This document shows, piece after piece, positions 6,565 through 9,019 of a stretch of DNA of 9,019 nt (position 1 is its first letter; each line of letters begins with the position of its first letter). The position numbers were made by a program, and so were the translations under genes. The notes beneath the pieces are model-generated. The model searched no databases. It saw only the letters and a program-made list of their open reading frames with translations, and had not been told where the DNA came from. Source of the DNA: Bryobacterales bacterium (lineage in GTDB: Bacteria > Acidobacteriota > Terriglobia > Bryobacterales > Bryobacteraceae); NCBI GenBank assembly GCA_003132905.1, contig PKZC01000184.1, positions 1,236-10,254 of the forward strand, in the 5' to 3' direction.

Positions 6565-7642
6565 GCGGCGCTATCGGGGAATCCTCAGTCTGCGACATCG
6601 CAGCAGTATCCGAACGGTAACCCGGATGCCTCACGGCTCCAACATCGCCGCCAAGAACCGCGATCCGCGCATCCAGGCGGTTCAGTACAACGAGGATACT
6701 TATATCCTTCGCCAGAATGTGTGCGTTCACTGGGAAGCGCCGTTTACTTATCTCCTGTTCGGCAATAAGGGAGCGCTTCTGATAGACACCGGCGCAACGG
6801 CCGAAGCAGCGTACTATCCTTTGCGCGCTACCGTCGACGCCATCATTGCGCGTTGGGCGCAGATGCGGCGGAAACAGAACGTCCCACTCACCGTTGCGCT
6901 CACTTCGGGAGAAGACATCGCGCAGAACCAGGGGCTGGCCCAATTCAAAGGACGCCCGGGCACTACACTGGCGCCGCAGTGGCCATCCGGCACGGCACGC
7001 ATCGACTTGGGCGATCGCATCATCGACGTTATTCCCGCTCACGGCGCGCACAAAGACGGCATCGTTTTCTACGATCCGTATAACGATTTCCTCTACACCG
7101 GCGACCTGCTCTTCCCCGGCAAGATCAACATCAGCAACGATCGCGACTATGTGGCCACGCTCCAGCGCCTGAAGCAATGGAAGGAAACGCATCCGGTGAA
7201 GTGGATCATGGGCGGCCACATCGAAATGCAATTTGTTCCAGGCAAGGTTTATCCGCGCTTCGCCACTTACAAACCGTATGAGCGGGTGCTTCAAATGGAG
7301 CCGGATCTGATCGATGGCGCGCTGGCGTCGGCCCAGCAGGTGCTTGGTAAAGAGATCGCGCTCGTGCGTCCTGATTTTATCCTGCTCAACCGCGTGAGTC
7401 CCGATCAGAAGACGCCCGTTTTCCCCGAGGGCGTACCGAACATCAGCGCCCCTTTTAACGACGAAGGAGAATCTCGCAAATGGATCGAAGAACGTTTGTC
7501 ACTGTACCACTTGCCTCAACGGTTTTGTCCGCGCTTCAGACCCGCGCCGTTGCCGCGCCTACGCGCGTCGATTTCAGCACCAATGTCCCGGCATCGGGTT
7601 CGTTTCCCGCCAAGTGGATCTGCGGATCGCCATCCTGCATGA
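6563..7642 (+). CDS. MBL-fold protein without the HxHxDH metal motif; extended by a lost stop
   Basis: A metallo-beta-lactamase-fold paralogue of the next gene. Shared landmarks are NRDPRIQ / NQDPPVQ, YNED..ILRQN, EAPF..L.FGN, a TGD (Asp181) and a GGH (His219), counted from ATG 6563. Where the active paralogue has SHLHSDH, this protein has LTSGEDIAQ (Ser115-Gly-Glu-Asp118), so the metal-1 ligands and the catalytic Asp are gone. Hydrolase activity is therefore doubtful, and it may be a pseudoenzyme or use other ligands (His160 and His163 lie near the next site). Family similarity begins at about HGSNIAAKNRDP. The 22 residues before ATG 6629 are Arg-rich and look non-native, so 6629 is a credible alternative start. 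I see no signal peptide. Past about residue 306 (SRKW) the sequence becomes an Arg/Pro-rich out-of-frame tail that overlaps the next gene by 163 bases; the native end was probably at 7480-7483. Confidence 0.75.
   Translation: MRRYRGILSLRHRSSIRTVTRMPHGSNIAAKNRDPRIQAVQYNEDTYILRQNVCVHWEAPFTYLLFGNKGALLIDTGATAEAAYYPLRATVDAIIARWAQMRRKQNVPLTVALTSGEDIAQNQGLAQFKGRPGTTLAPQWPSGTARIDLGDRIIDVIPAHGAHKDGIVFYDPYNDFLYTGDLLFPGKINISNDRDYVATLQRLKQWKETHPVKWIMGGHIEMQFVPGKVYPRFATYKPYERVLQMEPDLIDGALASAQQVLGKEIALVRPDFILLNRVSPDQKTPVFPEGVPNISAPFNDEGESRKWIEERLSLYHLPQRFCPRFRPAPLPRLRASISAPMSRHRVRFPPSGSADRHPA
7464..7470 (+). promoter_or_regulatory. Shine-Dalgarno for the second MBL gene
   Basis: AAGGAGA lies nine bases before ATG 7480, inside the end of the upstream MBL frame. 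It supports this ATG and shows that the second gene can be translated from the joint transcript whatever happens to the upstream stop. Confidence 0.6.
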
Positions 7643-8463
7643 ATAATCAGGATCCGCCCGTTCAGGTTCATTGGTACAACGAGCATACAGTCTTCCTGCG
7701 GCAGAACAAGGCGTATAGCTACGAAGCGCCGTTCATGCACTTGTATTTTGGCAACGAGCGGATTCTGATGCTGGATCAAGGCTTCACACAGCTCCGCAGC
7801 GATTGGCCGCTGCGCGATGTGGTGGACGACTGTATCAATAAATGGTGCAATCGCCATGGCCGCAAGGCGGAAGACATGGAATTGCTGCTGGCCTTCAGCC
7901 ATCTCCATTCGGACCACTTTGCGGCGATCAACCAATTTGTCGATCGCGCGAACACGCGCGCCATGGGGCTAACGCATGAGGAAATGGTCGGCTTCTGGGG
8001 AATGACTAATTTTCCCCAGGAACAGGTGACTCTCGATCTGGGCGGCCGCAATATCTTGATCTGGGGCAATCCAGGCCATGTTATTTCGGAGTTCGCTTAC
8101 TACGACACGTGTACGCAAATACTATACACCGGCGATATGTTCTATCGCGGCCGCTGCTACATCAGCTTCTGGGATATTTGGTTTGACAGCATGAAACGAG
8201 TGATCGCCTTTGTCGACACCCATCCGGTAACACACATTGTCGGATGCCACGTCGAGATCAGCGCCAAGGGCGAGGATTATGCCTATGGCATGACTTACCA
8301 GCCCGACGAAGCTCCGCTGCAATTGACCGTCGCCGAACTTCGCCAAGCCTACGAAGTGGCCAAGACGATTACCAAGCCCGGCATCTATTTCACTGGATCG
8401 GTATTTCTCTGCAACCAAACGCGTGGTACGACGACGATCGACAAGAATCCCTACGCGTATTGA
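7480..8463 (+). CDS. MBL-fold metallohydrolase with complete zinc site and Tat-like signal
   Basis: A 327-aa metallo-beta-lactamase-superfamily hydrolase; the substrate is not identifiable from sequence. All ligands of a dinuclear zinc site are present: His141-x-His143-x-Asp145-His146 (SHLHSDH), His200 in PGH, Asp219 in TGD and His257 in GCH. The N-terminus reads MDRRTFVTVPLASTVLSAL, with twin arginines, a moderately hydrophobic stretch and an AVAA site near residue 30, so export through the Tat system is likely. This would fit a metalloenzyme that binds its metal before export. An aldehyde-, ester- or lactam-hydrolysing role would be guesswork. The gene is the second of a tandem pair; the upstream copy shares the fold but lacks the metal motif, so duplication followed by decay or specialisation is probable. 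It ends 6 bases from the convergent thioredoxin-like gene. Confidence 0.88.
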   Translation: MDRRTFVTVPLASTVLSALQTRAVAAPTRVDFSTNVPASGSFPAKWICGSPSCMNNQDPPVQVHWYNEHTVFLRQNKAYSYEAPFMHLYFGNERILMLDQGFTQLRSDWPLRDVVDDCINKWCNRHGRKAEDMELLLAFSHLHSDHFAAINQFVDRANTRAMGLTHEEMVGFWGMTNFPQEQVTLDLGGRNILIWGNPGHVISEFAYYDTCTQILYTGDMFYRGRCYISFWDIWFDSMKRVIAFVDTHPVTHIVGCHVEISAKGEDYAYGMTYQPDEAPLQLTVAELRQAYEVAKTITKPGIYFTGSVFLCNQTRGTTTIDKNPYAY

Positions 8464-8469
8464 TAGGGA

Positions 8470-9009
8470 CTAGCGGGCAGCGGCGAGCATTTCCGAGGTG
8501 GCGTCGGCAACGCGGCTGAACTGGTCAGGCCCGATATCTGCGATGTTCGCGACCACAGACCGGTTCACGGTGACGAGGAATGTATTGGCGACGGCCGGGT
8601 TCAGGTTGTAAACACGCACGGCGGCGTCCTTCGGTCCCTTTCTGAAGTACGTCAAAGGAATTTCGAGATGAGCTGAGCGGTTCAGATCCTCGAGCCACTG
8701 CTTGGAGCTTTCGCCGGCGATGATCATCGCAACCGCTTTGAAGCCTCGGGATTTGTTTTTCAAATAGAGATCATTGAGTTGAATAATCTCTTTCGCGGTG
8801 GTCTCGGAAGTGTCGCGAAAAAACGCGAGGACGTCCGGGGCTTTATCGTAATCGCAGACGTAGCAGACGAGTTGTCCTTTATATTGCCCGGTCACATCGG
8901 AGACGGGAATCGACATCGTGGTGGCGCCGACCGCGGGACCGGAAACAACATCGGCCGCCGGCGCGAGCGCAGCGAGAAGAAGCGGGAGGAACAGGAGTTG
9001 GCTTTTCAT
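8470..9009 (-). CDS. Secreted thioredoxin-like protein with CYVC motif
   Basis: A 179-aa protein with a clear N-terminal signal peptide (MKSQLLFLPLLLAALAPA, cleavage expected around residue 18), so it probably acts outside the cytoplasm. After a short linker, DVTGQYKGQLVCYVCDY carries Cys49-x-x-Cys52, placed as in thioredoxin-fold redox proteins. The rest alternates predicted strands and helices (VLAFFR, AVAMIIAG, IPLTYF, TFLVTV). This matches my recollection of a thioredoxin-like family in Planctomycetes and Acidobacteria with a YKGQ..CYxC start, but no member has a function I can name. There is no cis-Pro motif I can place with certainty; IPLTYF is the best candidate. Thiol-disulfide exchange or a peroxiredoxin-like role are possible. 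The ATG at 9009 is the only start before residue 32; upstream AAGG is only one base from it, which is a poor ribosome binding site. It converges with the MBL gene, and no terminator is visible between them. Confidence 0.75.
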   Translation of the reverse strand: MKSQLLFLPLLLAALAPAADVVSGPAVGATTMSIPVSDVTGQYKGQLVCYVCDYDKAPDVLAFFRDTSETTAKEIIQLNDLYLKNKSRGFKAVAMIIAGESSKQWLEDLNRSAHLEIPLTYFRKGPKDAAVRVYNLNPAVANTFLVTVNRSVVANIADIGPDQFSRVADATSEMLAAAR

Positions 9010-9019
9010 CCCTTGGATC

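Noticed and set aside
6542..7294. 250-codon minus-strand frame opposite the first MBL gene
   Set aside because: No motif, and it lies fully opposite an MBL-fold frame with clear homology to the next gene.
7484..7642. True dual-coding overlap of the two MBL genes
   Set aside because: The upstream frame's tail is Arg/Pro-rich with no counterpart in the paralogue, as expected for out-of-frame reading. A lost stop codon is simpler.

Overview
The window looks like a chromosomal stretch of a moderately GC-rich soil-type bacterium. The pair of long MBL-fold proteins with a DP-P-Q...LRQN region, the secreted CxxC protein of a YKGQ...CYxC type and the TPR-linked sulfotransferase together remind me of Acidobacteriota (Bryobacter/Solibacter-like). 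Planctomycetes share some of these families, so the assignment is an inference from protein style, not a proof. I see no mobile element, CRISPR array, tRNA or rRNA.

Left part (1-2485): the 3' end of a TPR-sulfotransferase gene that runs off the left edge, a 334-base relatively AT-rich spacer with small hairpins and short repeats, then a GT-B (GT4-like) glycosyltransferase. The glycosyltransferase most likely starts at a GTG preceded by a very strong Shine-Dalgarno sequence. A sulfotransferase next to a glycosyltransferase suggests part of a cell-surface or exopolysaccharide locus.

Centre (about 2576-6454): one very large gene joining a complete type IA topoisomerase (topoisomerase III) to a complete RecQ helicase with its zinc-binding, RQC and HRDC parts, in one uninterrupted frame. 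It amounts to a single-chain version of the RecQ-Top3 pair that removes recombination intermediates. It is the most interesting object here. Its order (topoisomerase first, helicase second) is the reverse of that in reverse gyrase.

Right part (6563-9009): two tandem MBL-fold paralogues on the + strand. The first has lost the HxHxDH metal motif. Its frame runs 163 bases into the second gene, apparently because an ATGA stop/start overlap was lost by a single base change. The second has a complete set of zinc ligands and a Tat-like signal. A secreted thioredoxin-like CxxC protein on the - strand converges on the second MBL gene with only 6 bases between stop codons. The second MBL protein and the thioredoxin-like protein are probably envelope-exported. 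Their substrates cannot be read from the sequence.
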